This document shows, in pieces, positions 9,200 to 19,184 of a stretch of DNA of 37,140 nucleotides. The position numbers and the translations under genes are program-made. Source of the DNA: Rhodobacterales bacterium (GTDB taxonomy: Bacteria; Pseudomonadota; Alphaproteobacteria; Rhodobacterales; Rhodobacteraceae). Under the pieces are notes generated by a model. The model did not search any database. It had not been told where the DNA came from and saw only the letters and a program-made list of their open reading frames with translations. The stretch is from positions 18,301 through 55,440 of the forward strand of contig JAPLPF010000080.1 of assembly GCA_026400325.1 (NCBI GenBank), read 5' to 3'. Position 1 is the first letter of the stretch. Each line of letters begins with the position of its first letter.

Positions 9200-9424
9200 T
9201 GATCAATTGACTAGAGGTGACTTTAACGTCACCCGGTCCTGCACGTGATGGTTGCCGAAGTGGCGGCGATCCTGTGCAGTGTTATCTTGTCCCCTGCAGA
9301 ATCGATTGATCCGTCATCGCTGTTGCGGTGCGGGCATCGGTTTGGTCGATATGGTTCGCCGTGAGAATGAACTGTGCGGGGCGGTGGGTTTTCCACCGAA
9401 CAGTGGATATTGGCAGGCGACAGA
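9200..9424 (+). promoter_or_regulatory. dnaA upstream region with near-perfect palindrome
   Basis: GGTGACTTTAACGTCACC at 9216-9233 matches its own reverse complement at 16 of 18 bases. A TTGACT hexamer lies just before it (9207-9212), so it could be an operator over a dnaA promoter, although I see no good -10 at the right distance. GANTC sites (the CcrM methylation target) occur at 8915, 9025, 9103, 9299 and 9434. No consensus DnaA box was found (best is AGTGGATAT near 9403), so I do not call an origin. Confidence 0.4.
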
Positions 9425-10750
9425 ATGACGAATGAATCTTGGGTCGGCAAGAACAACTATGTCACCTGGATCGAACCGCTGAAGCTGTCGCTCTTGCAGG
9501 ACGGCGTGGCGCGGTTTGAGGTTCCCACGATATTCTTCGGCGATTGGGTCCAGCGGAACTATGCGGACCATATCCGCACGCAGCTTTCCAGCGCCGGCAC
9601 GCAGGTGGACCGGGTGGAGTTTTCCGTAGGCGCCGTTGCAGCACCCCGGATCCAGGCGGAAAGGCCGGCGCCCCGTGCTGCCCGCACGCGAACCGTATCG
9701 GATGACGATCTCCCCGGTGCCCCGCTTGATCAGCGATTCACCTTTGACAGCTTTGTTGTCGGCAAGCCGAATGAGCTTGCGCACGCCGCCGCCCGAAGGG
9801 TGGCCGAAGGTGGGCCGGTCACGTTCAACCCGCTGTTTCTTTATGGCGGGGTCGGGCTGGGCAAGACGCACCTGATGCACGCCATCGCGCATGATCTGCA
9901 GATCAGCCGCCCGGACCTGCGCGTGCTATACCTGTCGGCCGAACAGTTCATGTATCGCTTTGTCCAGGCGCTGCGCGAACGCCAGATCATGGACTTCAAG
10001 GAGCTTTTCCGGTCGGTCGATGTACTCATGGTCGATGACGTCCAGTTCATCGCTGGCAAGGATTCCACCCAGGAAGAGTTCTTCCACACCTTCAATGCGC
10101 TGGTCGATCAGAACAAGCAGATCGTGATCTCGGCTGACCGCGCACCGGGCGAGATCAAGGACCTGGAAGAACGCATCAAGTCGCGCCTGCAATGCGGATT
10201 GGTGGTGGACCTGCACCCAACCGACTATGAATTGCGGTTGGGAATTCTTCAGCAGAAGGTCGAACACTATCGCGCCCAGTACAGCGGGCTGGTTCTGGCC
10301 GATGGGGTGCTGGAATTCCTGGCGCACCGCATCACGACCAACGTGCGGGTGCTTGAAGGTGCGCTGACCCGGCTGTTCGCCTTTGCCAGCCTGGTCGGGC
10401 GCGAAATCACGCTTGATCTCGCGCAGGACTGCCTGGCCGACATCCTGCGATCCTCGGACCGCAAGCTGACGATCGAGGAAATCCAGCGCAAGGTGGCCGA
10501 GCATTACAACATCCGCCTGTCGGACATGATCGGGCCCAAGCGCCTGCGCAACATCGCCCGGCCGCGCCAGGTGGCGATGTATCTGTCCAAACAGCTTACG
10601 CCACGGTCCCTGCCCGAGATCGGCCGGCGCTTCGGTGGCCGTGACCACACGACGATCATGCACGGTGTTCGCAAGATCGAAGAGCTGATGGCAGGTGACA
10701 GCCAGCTTGCCGATGACCTGCAGCTTCTGCGCCGTCTCTTGCAGGGCTGA
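9425..10750 (+). CDS. dnaA: Chromosomal replication initiator DnaA, N-terminal helix shortened
   Basis: 441 residues. DnaA binds the origin, forms an ATP-dependent filament and loads DnaB. Domains: N-terminal domain I (to about residue 65), linker, AAA+ ATPase with Walker A GGVGLGKTHLMHA near 140 and Walker B VLMVDDVQF near 201, and a C-terminal DNA-binding domain with the GGRDHTTIMHG signature near 403. The start at 9425 (MTNESW) resembles other Rhodobacteraceae DnaA starts. However, TNESW is followed at once by VGKNNYVTWIEPL, where relatives have about ten more residues of the first helix. This looks like an in-frame loss of roughly 30 bases at 9442/9443. The GTG at 9374 adds 18 unrelated residues and does not restore the helix. 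The rest is intact. Confidence 0.95.
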   Translation: MTNESWVGKNNYVTWIEPLKLSLLQDGVARFEVPTIFFGDWVQRNYADHIRTQLSSAGTQVDRVEFSVGAVAAPRIQAERPAPRAARTRTVSDDDLPGAPLDQRFTFDSFVVGKPNELAHAAARRVAEGGPVTFNPLFLYGGVGLGKTHLMHAIAHDLQISRPDLRVLYLSAEQFMYRFVQALRERQIMDFKELFRSVDVLMVDDVQFIAGKDSTQEEFFHTFNALVDQNKQIVISADRAPGEIKDLEERIKSRLQCGLVVDLHPTDYELRLGILQQKVEHYRAQYSGLVLADGVLEFLAHRITTNVRVLEGALTRLFAFASLVGREITLDLAQDCLADILRSSDRKLTIEEIQRKVAEHYNIRLSDMIGPKRLRNIARPRQVAMYLSKQLTPRSLPEIGRRFGGRDHTTIMHGVRKIEELMAGDSQLADDLQLLRRLLQG

Positions 10751-10868
10751 CACAGCGCCGCCCTTGACGGCCCCCGCAATCGCCAGCACAGTCCCGATCC
10801 GATGTTAGCGAACCGGTGAAAACCGGACAGATTTGGCGTCCCTTCATGGGACGGCAGGGGGAAGTCAG

Positions 10869-11987
10869 ATGAAGTTTTCGATCGAACGGGCAACCTTGCT
10901 GAAGGCGCTGGCACAGGCGCAGTCGGTGGTAGAGCGTCGCAACACGATTCCGATCCTTGCCAACGTCCTGATCGAAGCTGACGGGGCAAAGGTGTCCCTG
11001 CGCGCGACCGATCTTGACATCGAGGTTGTCGACCACGCCGCAGCCATGGTTGAACGCGCCGGTGCCACGACCGTTTCGGCGGTGATGCTGCATGAGATTG
11101 TCCGCAAGCTGCCGGATGGGGCGCTGGTCAACATCTCTGAAGATGCCGCTGCCGGGCGGTTGACGGTCACGGCGGGCCGGTCGACCTTCAATCTTGCCAC
11201 CTTGCCGAAAGAAGATTTTCCGGTGATGGCCAGCAGCGAGTATTCCACGAATTTCTCGGCCCCGGCGCCGGTGTTGCGCCGCCTGTTCGACAAAGCGAAG
11301 TTTGCAATCTCGACCGAAGAGACGCGCTATTACCTGAACGGCGTCTACATGCATGTCAGCCAGGGGGACACGGGCAAGGTCCTGCGCTGTGTGGCCACAG
11401 ATGGTCACCGGCTGGCCCGCATCGACGCGCCCCTGCCTGAGGGTGCTGAGGGTATGGCCGGCGTGATCGTACCCCGCAAGACGGTGGGAGAGTTGCGCAA
11501 GCTGCTGGACGATGACGACGCCACCATCGCCGTCTCGGTTTCCGAAACGAAGGTTCGCTTTGCGACGCCAGCCATCACGCTGACCTCCAAGGTCATCGAC
11601 GGCACTTTCCCGGATTACACCCGCGTCATCCCGACCGGCAACACCCGTCGGCTGGAGGTGGACGCTGCCGAATTCGCCAAGGCGGTCGACCGGGTTGCGA
11701 CGGTGTCGTCGGAACGATCACGCGCGGTCAAGCTGTCGCTGGATGAGGATCGGCTGATCCTGTCAGTGAACTCGCCGGATTCGGGCGCGGCCGAGGAAGA
11801 GTTGGCCGTCGCCTATGGCGATGAAAAGCTGGAAATCGGGTTCAACGCAAAGTACCTGCTGGAAATCGCCAGCCAGGTTGACCGCGAGAATGCTGTTTTC
11901 CTGTTCAACACCTCGGTCGATCCCACCTTGATGCGGGAAGGCAACGATACCTCGGCGGTGTATGTTGTCATGCCGATGCGGGTCTGA
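10869..11987 (+). CDS. dnaN: DNA polymerase III beta subunit (sliding clamp)
   Basis: 372 residues, normal for the clamp that tethers DNA polymerase III to DNA. It begins MKFSIERATLLKALAQAQSVVERRNTIPIL and contains RATDLDIEV, the second-domain segment KFAISTEETRYYLNGVYMH, ATDGHRLAR, and ends VDPTLMREGNDTSAVYVVMPMRV. That C-terminal MPMR(V/L) lines the peptide-binding pocket. The start ATG at 10869 follows GGGGAAG; the track start 36 bases earlier adds a non-homologous stretch. It is downstream of dnaA (118 bp gap) and upstream of recF (35 bp). Confidence 0.97.
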   Translation: MKFSIERATLLKALAQAQSVVERRNTIPILANVLIEADGAKVSLRATDLDIEVVDHAAAMVERAGATTVSAVMLHEIVRKLPDGALVNISEDAAAGRLTVTAGRSTFNLATLPKEDFPVMASSEYSTNFSAPAPVLRRLFDKAKFAISTEETRYYLNGVYMHVSQGDTGKVLRCVATDGHRLARIDAPLPEGAEGMAGVIVPRKTVGELRKLLDDDDATIAVSVSETKVRFATPAITLTSKVIDGTFPDYTRVIPTGNTRRLEVDAAEFAKAVDRVATVSSERSRAVKLSLDEDRLILSVNSPDSGAAEEELAVAYGDEKLEIGFNAKYLLEIASQVDRENAVFLFNTSVDPTLMREGNDTSAVYVVMPMRV

Positions 11988-12022
11988 CCTGCATTAAGCG
12001 CCCGGTCTGCAAAGGAAATTCC

Positions 12023-13120
12023 GTGGGCGGTCTGCTGATCGAAACCCTTGCCCTGTCGCATTTCCGCAGCCATCGCGCTCAGCGCCTGGCGCTTGATGGT
12101 CAGCCGGTCGCGCTGGTCGGTCCCACTGGTGCCGGCAAGACCAACATCCTTGAGGCGATCTCGCTTCTGTCGCCCGGTCGTGGCCTTCGCCGCGCCTCTG
12201 CCGAAGACCTCGCCCGCCGTCCCGAAAGCCTTGGCTGGAAGGTCAGCGCCGCAGTTCAGGGTCTGTCTGCGGCCCACGAGGTTGAGACCTGGGCCGAACC
12301 TGGTGAAGCCCGGCAGGTGCGTATCGACGGCAAGGCCGCCACGCAGGCCGCCTTGGGCCGCGTGCTGCGTATCCTCTGGCTGGTTCCAGCGATGGACCGG
12401 CTCTGGATCGAAGCGGCCGAAGGCCGCCGCCGCTTTCTTGACCGCATGACCCTCAGCTTCACACCAGAGCATGCCGAACAATCGCTCACATACGACAAGG
12501 CGATGCGGGACAGGAACCGGTTGATCAAGGATCAGGTCACTGATCCACACTGGTATGCAGCCCTTGAGGCACAGATGGCCGAGGCCGGGCGCGAGATTAC
12601 CCTGAACCGGCGCGCGGCTATTGCCCGCATCGCAACGGCTGCCGACCCCGCCAGCGCCTTCCCCTCGGCCGATCTTGCACTGACCGGCCCCGAAGGCGCG
12701 CCGGAACCCGAAGACCTTGCCACCGCCCTGTCCGATGGTCGCCGCCGCGACATTGCCGCCGGGCGTACCCTGCAAGGCCCCCACCGTGCCGACCTGACGG
12801 CCCGTTACGCCGCAAAGGACACCCCCGCCGACCAGTGTTCGACCGGCGAGCAGAAGGCCCTGCTGATCAGTCTGATCCTTGCCAATGCCCGCGCGCTGAC
12901 CCAGGACCTTGGTCGCGCGCCGGTCCTTCTTCTGGACGAGGTGGCGGCGCACCTGGACGCCACGCGTCGTGCTGCGCTGTACGACGAGATCTGCACCCTG
13001 GGCGCACAAGCGATCATGACCGGCACCGAACCGGGTCTGTTCGATGCACTGGAAGGCCGTTGCCAGACTTTCATCTTGCAGGATGACGGCAAGGGTTCGC
13101 ACATCCAGCGGGATAAGTGA
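12023..13120 (+). CDS. recF: DNA replication and repair protein RecF
   Basis: 365 residues. SMC-like ATPase that helps load RecA at single-strand gaps. Walker A GPTGAGKTNILEAI near residue 32, the RecF segment GRRRFLDRMTLSFTPEH, the signature region CSTGEQKALLISLILANA and Walker B PVLLLDEVAAHLDATRR. The start is GTG at 12023 with AAGGA upstream and no better ATG. The stop at 13118-13120 is immediately followed by the ATG of the LysE-family gene, suggesting one transcript. Confidence 0.95.
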   Translation: MGGLLIETLALSHFRSHRAQRLALDGQPVALVGPTGAGKTNILEAISLLSPGRGLRRASAEDLARRPESLGWKVSAAVQGLSAAHEVETWAEPGEARQVRIDGKAATQAALGRVLRILWLVPAMDRLWIEAAEGRRRFLDRMTLSFTPEHAEQSLTYDKAMRDRNRLIKDQVTDPHWYAALEAQMAEAGREITLNRRAAIARIATAADPASAFPSADLALTGPEGAPEPEDLATALSDGRRRDIAAGRTLQGPHRADLTARYAAKDTPADQCSTGEQKALLISLILANARALTQDLGRAPVLLLDEVAAHLDATRRAALYDEICTLGAQAIMTGTEPGLFDALEGRCQTFILQDDGKGSHIQRDK

Positions 13121-13741
13121 ATGAGCGTTTCGTTTCACCAGCTTCTGCTTTACGCGCTGGGCATGGCGGGTCTCTGGGCTGTGCCCGGCCCGGTCTGGGT
13201 TGCCCTGACGGCCCGCGCCTTGTCGGGCGGGTTCGCTGCGGCCTGGCCGCTGGCGGTGGGTGTGGCGATAGGCGATCTGGTCTGGCCGCTGACCGCGATA
13301 CTGGGCCTCACCTGGATAGAAAGCAGCTTTGGTGATCTCTTGTCGGTCCTGCGCTGGGCCGCCGCCGCGATCTTTCTGGTCATGGGCATCCTCTTGATCC
13401 GAAAGCCCGCCGCGGCCCTGAATGCCGATAGCCGCCTGACCCGCCCCGGCATGTGGGCCGGCTTCACCGTCGGCGTCGCAGCGGTGATCGGGAACCCCAA
13501 GGCGATCCTGTTCTACATGGGCGCGCTGCCCGGATTCTTCACGCTGGAAACGCTGACAGCCCCGGACATCGCCGTGATCATCGCGCTTTCAGCGGCGATC
13601 CCGATGGTGGGGAACCTGGGCCTTGCGCTGTTTCTGGACCGCGCCAAACAGCTTCTTTCCAGCCCGGAAAGCATCCGGAAACTGAACGTCGCCTCAGGGG
13701 TCCTTCTGATCGGTGTCGGGCTGGTCATCCCCTTCGTCTGA
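13121..13741 (+). CDS. LysE/RhtB-family amino-acid exporter
   Basis: 206-residue inner-membrane protein with about six hydrophobic segments. The family signature is clear at the N-terminus (AVPGPVWVALTARALSGGFAAAW, then GVAIGDLVW) and in the middle (AGFTVGVAAVIGNPKAILFYMGALPGFF). LysE/RhtB proteins export amino acids such as lysine, homoserine or threonine; the substrate cannot be read from sequence. It abuts recF with no gap and precedes gyrB by 81 bp, where a gyrB promoter is predicted. Confidence 0.85.
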   Translation: MSVSFHQLLLYALGMAGLWAVPGPVWVALTARALSGGFAAAWPLAVGVAIGDLVWPLTAILGLTWIESSFGDLLSVLRWAAAAIFLVMGILLIRKPAAALNADSRLTRPGMWAGFTVGVAAVIGNPKAILFYMGALPGFFTLETLTAPDIAVIIALSAAIPMVGNLGLALFLDRAKQLLSSPESIRKLNVASGVLLIGVGLVIPFV

Positions 13742-13764
13742 CCACCAAATCTTGTGGCCAAGGG

Positions 13765-16273
<2,509 letters not shown>

Positions 16274-16336
16274 CGGGGCTATCCGCCCGAACGATGTCGT
16301 GGCAAAGTCGCGGCATTTGAAGGGGAGGGTTATGCC

Positions 16337-18067
16337 ATGGCTTCCGGACGACGTGATTTCCTCGGCATCCTGGGCGCAGCGGCCGCGGCTGCCGCTGCCA
16401 TTGTGTATTTCGGCCTGGGCGGGGACGTCAAAGCCCTGCTTCCCGGTCCCCAGGGCGATCCGGTCGAGGTCAGCATTGCGTCCTCGGTTACCAAGAAGGC
16501 ATGGCTGGAAGCAGCGGCCGCAAGTTTTGCTGCGACAGAACCGGAAACGGCAAGCGGTCGGCCCATTTCCATCAAGGTCAGTTCGGTCCTGTCCGGCGAG
16601 TCCATGCTGAAGATTGCCGAAAAGTCCCTGCAACCCACCGTCTGGAGCCCGGGGGAAACCGCCTGGGTCGATCAGCTTGCGCAGAAATGGGCCCTGAAGA
16701 ACCCGACGCCGATCACTTCAGCCGCCTGCGCCCCGACGGTGCTTACGCCGGTTGGACTGGCGATGTGGCAGCCAATGGCCGAGGCATTGGGTTGGCCCAA
16801 TCAGCCGATCCGGATGTCGCACCTTATTGATCTTGCCAACAATCCCGAAGGCTGGGCCAGCCTTGGCCACGCCGAATGGGGCAAGCTGCGGCTGGGACAC
16901 ACCCATCCGCAGTATTCCAGCGCCGGGCTCTTGTTCCTGACACAGGTCATCTATGCGGTGACCGGCAAGACGCAAGGCATCACCGCGGCCGATATCTATT
17001 CGACCAAGGTGCAGACCGCGCTGGAGACGCTGGCCGCCAACACGTCGAAATACGGGATGGTGACGACCGATCTCTTGAACTCCATGGCGGCGCGGGGACC
17101 GGCGTTCCTGCATGTGGCCTCTGCCTTCGAGGAAGGCACGCTGCGCCTGAATGCCGAAAAGGGCGCCCAATTGCGCTGGCCGCTGGTCTTCGTCTTCCCA
17201 GCCGATGGCACATTCTGGAGTGACCATCCCTATTGCATCCTTGACGGTTCCGGCTGGGTAGACCCCGAAGAGGCCGAGGCCGCGCGACTGTTTCTGGCGC
17301 ACCTCACCTCATCCGCCGTGCAGGCCGAGGCAGCCAACCATTTCGTCCGTCCGCTTGATGGCCAGATTGCACCAGAGTCGGCCCTGGGCAGACGTGGCGA
17401 GATCACCGATCTGTCGGCCTCGCCCGCCACGATCCCGCCCTTTGCCATCCCTTCGCCTGAGGTGTCCGAGGCAATCATCGACCAGTTCTACAACACAAAG
17501 CGCAAGGCGACTGTGATCCTCGCGCTTGACGTCTCGGGCTCGATGTCGGGCGAGGCGATCCGTGCCGCGACCGAGTCCACCGCCGAGTTCCTGGATCGGC
17601 TGCACCCGAAGGACCGCGTCGGGCTTATCGCCTTCAACCAGAACGTCAAGGTTCTGACGCCTATTTCGCCGGTATCAGAGGTCGTCGAACGCATGAAGGA
17701 CCAGGTCCTAGCCCTGCCAGCGGACGGTGGAACCAATCTCCACGAAGCCGTCTGCGTTGCGGCCGCGCATTTGCGCGCCGCACAAGCGAAGGACCTCGCC
17801 GCAGGAGAGAACCGTCTTTACGGTATCGTCGTGCTTTCGGACGGCAAGGACACGACCGGCCAGGTTTCGGCCAACCAGATGATGACAACCTGCCTTGGGT
17901 CCGGCAGCGAAGAGAGCGAGGGTCCCCGGGTCTTTGTCCTTGCTTTCGGAAGCGACGTCGACGGTCCGCTGATGGATCGTCTCGCCAACGAGACCGGGGG
18001 CATGCGGTTTGACGCTGCGGCAGGTTCGGTCGGCAACGCCTATCTCAAGATCTCGGCCGAGCAGTAG
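16337..18067 (+). CDS. Exported solute-binding protein fused to a von Willebrand A domain
   Basis: 576 residues. The N-terminus (MASGRRDFLGILGAAAAAAA) looks like a Tat signal: twin arginine, FLG, then a hydrophobic Ala run, so the protein should reach the periplasm. Residues about 40-340 resemble a bacterial extracellular solute-binding fold (IASSVTKKAWLEAAAASF, then WSPGETAWVDQLAQKWA). From about 390 there is a VWA domain with a complete MIDAS set: DVSGSMS near 398, a later GGTN and SDGKD. VWA domains bind divalent metal and mediate protein contacts. It follows gyrB by 63 bp with a strong AGGGGAGGG site, and the next gene starts three bases after its stop. Such SBP-VWA proteins are known near TelA/XpaC tellurite-type genes in other bacteria; the ligand here is unknown. 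Confidence 0.8.
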   Translation: MASGRRDFLGILGAAAAAAAAIVYFGLGGDVKALLPGPQGDPVEVSIASSVTKKAWLEAAAASFAATEPETASGRPISIKVSSVLSGESMLKIAEKSLQPTVWSPGETAWVDQLAQKWALKNPTPITSAACAPTVLTPVGLAMWQPMAEALGWPNQPIRMSHLIDLANNPEGWASLGHAEWGKLRLGHTHPQYSSAGLLFLTQVIYAVTGKTQGITAADIYSTKVQTALETLAANTSKYGMVTTDLLNSMAARGPAFLHVASAFEEGTLRLNAEKGAQLRWPLVFVFPADGTFWSDHPYCILDGSGWVDPEEAEAARLFLAHLTSSAVQAEAANHFVRPLDGQIAPESALGRRGEITDLSASPATIPPFAIPSPEVSEAIIDQFYNTKRKATVILALDVSGSMSGEAIRAATESTAEFLDRLHPKDRVGLIAFNQNVKVLTPISPVSEVVERMKDQVLALPADGGTNLHEAVCVAAAHLRAAQAKDLAAGENRLYGIVVLSDGKDTTGQVSANQMMTTCLGSGSEESEGPRVFVLAFGSDVDGPLMDRLANETGGMRFDAAAGSVGNAYLKISAEQ

Positions 18068-18070
18068 GGC

Positions 18071-18868
18071 ATGGCCGCCCGACCGGACAGCGCCCTGACG
18101 CTTCGCAGTCGCCTTTTTCGCGCTCGTGTCGGCAGCGCGCTGGCGGATCGTGGCGCTGCCTTGGCGCTTGGGGCAGTTCTGATCGTGACGGCCGGCGCCT
18201 ACGTCCTTGGCGTGCGCGGTGTGATCTCTGCCGCGGCGTGGCAGGCTGGCCTTGGTGCTGGCCTCGCCTTCGTGCTTCTCAGGGCGCTTCTGGGGCTCTT
18301 CAACCGTCATCCTGACCCGAATGACCTGCGCGAAATCCTTGCCGCGCACTTTGGCGAAGAGATCCGGGCCGACCCCGATGTCACCCGCCTGTCCCGCCAG
18401 GCCATCGAGCAGCGCTTGCAACTGGCGACCGCCCGGTCCGAAGCCCCGCCCGCACTGGCCCGGGCGGTTGATGCGTTGCTTCCCGCGCTTGATCGCCGTC
18501 TTGACAGAATTGCTACCGAGGCCCGTGCTGCCGCAACCGGCCGAGGTGCCGCGCGGTTTCAGGCCGGGATGTCCCAGATTGCCAGCAAGCGTTTGTCCGA
18601 GGTGTCCCGCATCGCCGAGACGTCACCTGCCGACCGGGCCGCCACCGCCCGGAAGGCCGCCGATGGGCTTTCTGCCCAGGTGGCAGCCTCTGATGGCCTC
18701 GTCGCGCATGAGGCAGACCGGCTCATGGCGCTTGACGAGGCCGTGGCCGATTTTGGCACTTCCGTTGCCCGCGCGCTTCTGGCGCTTTCAAAGCAGGATC
18801 ATGCTGCGCTGCTGTCGCTTGCAAAGGATATGACCGGTGCGGAAGATGGTGACCCCGGCAGGACTTGA
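18071..18868 (+). CDS. Two-TM helical protein of unknown function, possibly XpaC-like
   Basis: 265 residues. A short basic N-terminus is followed by two hydrophobic segments (about 28-50 and 53-76: ALALGAVLIVTAGAYVLGV and AGLGAGLAFVLLRALLGLF). A long Ala/Arg/Glu-rich, helical and probably coiled soluble part follows. I do not recognise it firmly. The topology, and its place three bases after an SBP-VWA gene, recall XpaC (5-bromo-4-chloroindolyl phosphate hydrolysis) proteins that pair with TelA; no TelA gene is present in the window. The last seven or so codons (EDGDPGRT region) are antisense to the 3' end of tRNA-Arg, and the stop lies in the T-arm, so the original C-terminus may have been replaced. 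Confidence 0.7.
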   Translation: MAARPDSALTLRSRLFRARVGSALADRGAALALGAVLIVTAGAYVLGVRGVISAAAWQAGLGAGLAFVLLRALLGLFNRHPDPNDLREILAAHFGEEIRADPDVTRLSRQAIEQRLQLATARSEAPPALARAVDALLPALDRRLDRIATEARAAATGRGAARFQAGMSQIASKRLSEVSRIAETSPADRAATARKAADGLSAQVAASDGLVAHEADRLMALDEAVADFGTSVARALLALSKQDHAALLSLAKDMTGAEDGDPGRT

Positions 18869-18922
18869 ACCTGCAACCTTCCCCTTAGGAGGGGGACGCT
18901 CTATCCGTTGAGCTACGAGGCC
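18847..18922 (-). tRNA. tRNA-Arg (anticodon CCT), CCA encoded
   Basis: On the minus strand the RNA runs from GGCCTCGTAGCTCAACGG to GTCACCA. The acceptor stem pairs GGCCTCG with CGGGGTC. The D-arm is GCTC...GAGC. The anticodon stem TCCCC/GGGGA encloses loop CTCCTAA, giving anticodon CCT, which reads AGG. The T-arm GCAGG TTCAAGT CCTGC is standard. Discriminator A is followed by a genomic CCA. A weak promoter (TTGCTT at 18955-18960, CATTCA at 18932-18937 on the minus strand) lies just upstream. Its 3' 22 bases overlap the opposite-strand two-TM gene. Confidence 0.96.
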
Positions 18923-18980
18923 GCGCTGCCTTGAATGCGTCGAAACGCCCGCAAAAGCAACCGTCAGATCAACCGTGAAA

Positions 18981-19020
18981 AGAAAAGGGGGAGCATGTTT
19001 TGGCCCACGGCTCCCCCCTT
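18981..19020 (-). terminator. Intrinsic terminator on the minus strand with no upstream gene
   Basis: On the minus strand GGGGGAGC (19010-19017) pairs perfectly with GCTCCCCC (18987-18994) over a 15-base loop and is followed by TTTTCTTTT. There is no minus-strand gene between it and the LacI-family gene start at 19185, so it must end a short unannotated transcript or insulate the tRNA promoter. Confidence 0.65.
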
Positions 19021-19094
19021 GGTCCGTCGCATCCGGGTTGAGAGCTTGGTCCGGACACGCAGGATATGGCCAGCCCCGCAGATCAACAGGCGGC

Positions 19095-19108
19095 TGTTAG
19101 CGCTAGCA
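19095..19108. promoter_or_regulatory. LacI-family operator-like palindrome
   Basis: TGTTAGCGCTAGCA equals its reverse complement at 12 of 14 bases and has the central CG typical of LacI-family operators (GntR-type sites resemble TGTTANCGNTAACA). A half site CGCTAACA recurs at 19148-19155, inside a possible -10. It is 77 bases before the LacI-family start, consistent with autoregulation and with control of the divergent minus-strand transcript. Confidence 0.6.
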
Positions 19109-19126
19109 TTAGCAGATGAAACCGGC

Positions 19127-19156
19127 TTGGACAAGTCCGGGCTTTGCCGCTAACAA
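19127..19156 (+). promoter_or_regulatory. Possible promoter of the LacI-family gene
   Basis: TTGGAC (19127-19132), an 18-base spacer and TAACAA (19151-19156). The -10 is weak but overlaps the operator half site CGCTAACA, and the start codon is 28 bases further on. Confidence 0.4.
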
Positions 19157-19184
19157 AGGATGACAGCAGCGTCGGAACCTTTTC

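Noticed and set aside
8908-9424. Replication origin next to dnaA
   Set aside because: The gene order suggests it, but no consensus DnaA boxes or AT-rich unwinding element were found. GC-skew over the genome would decide.
18935-19153. 72-residue plus-strand ORF before the LacI-family gene
   Set aside because: Highly basic, no ribosome site, and it runs through a perfect terminator hairpin and the operator-like palindrome.
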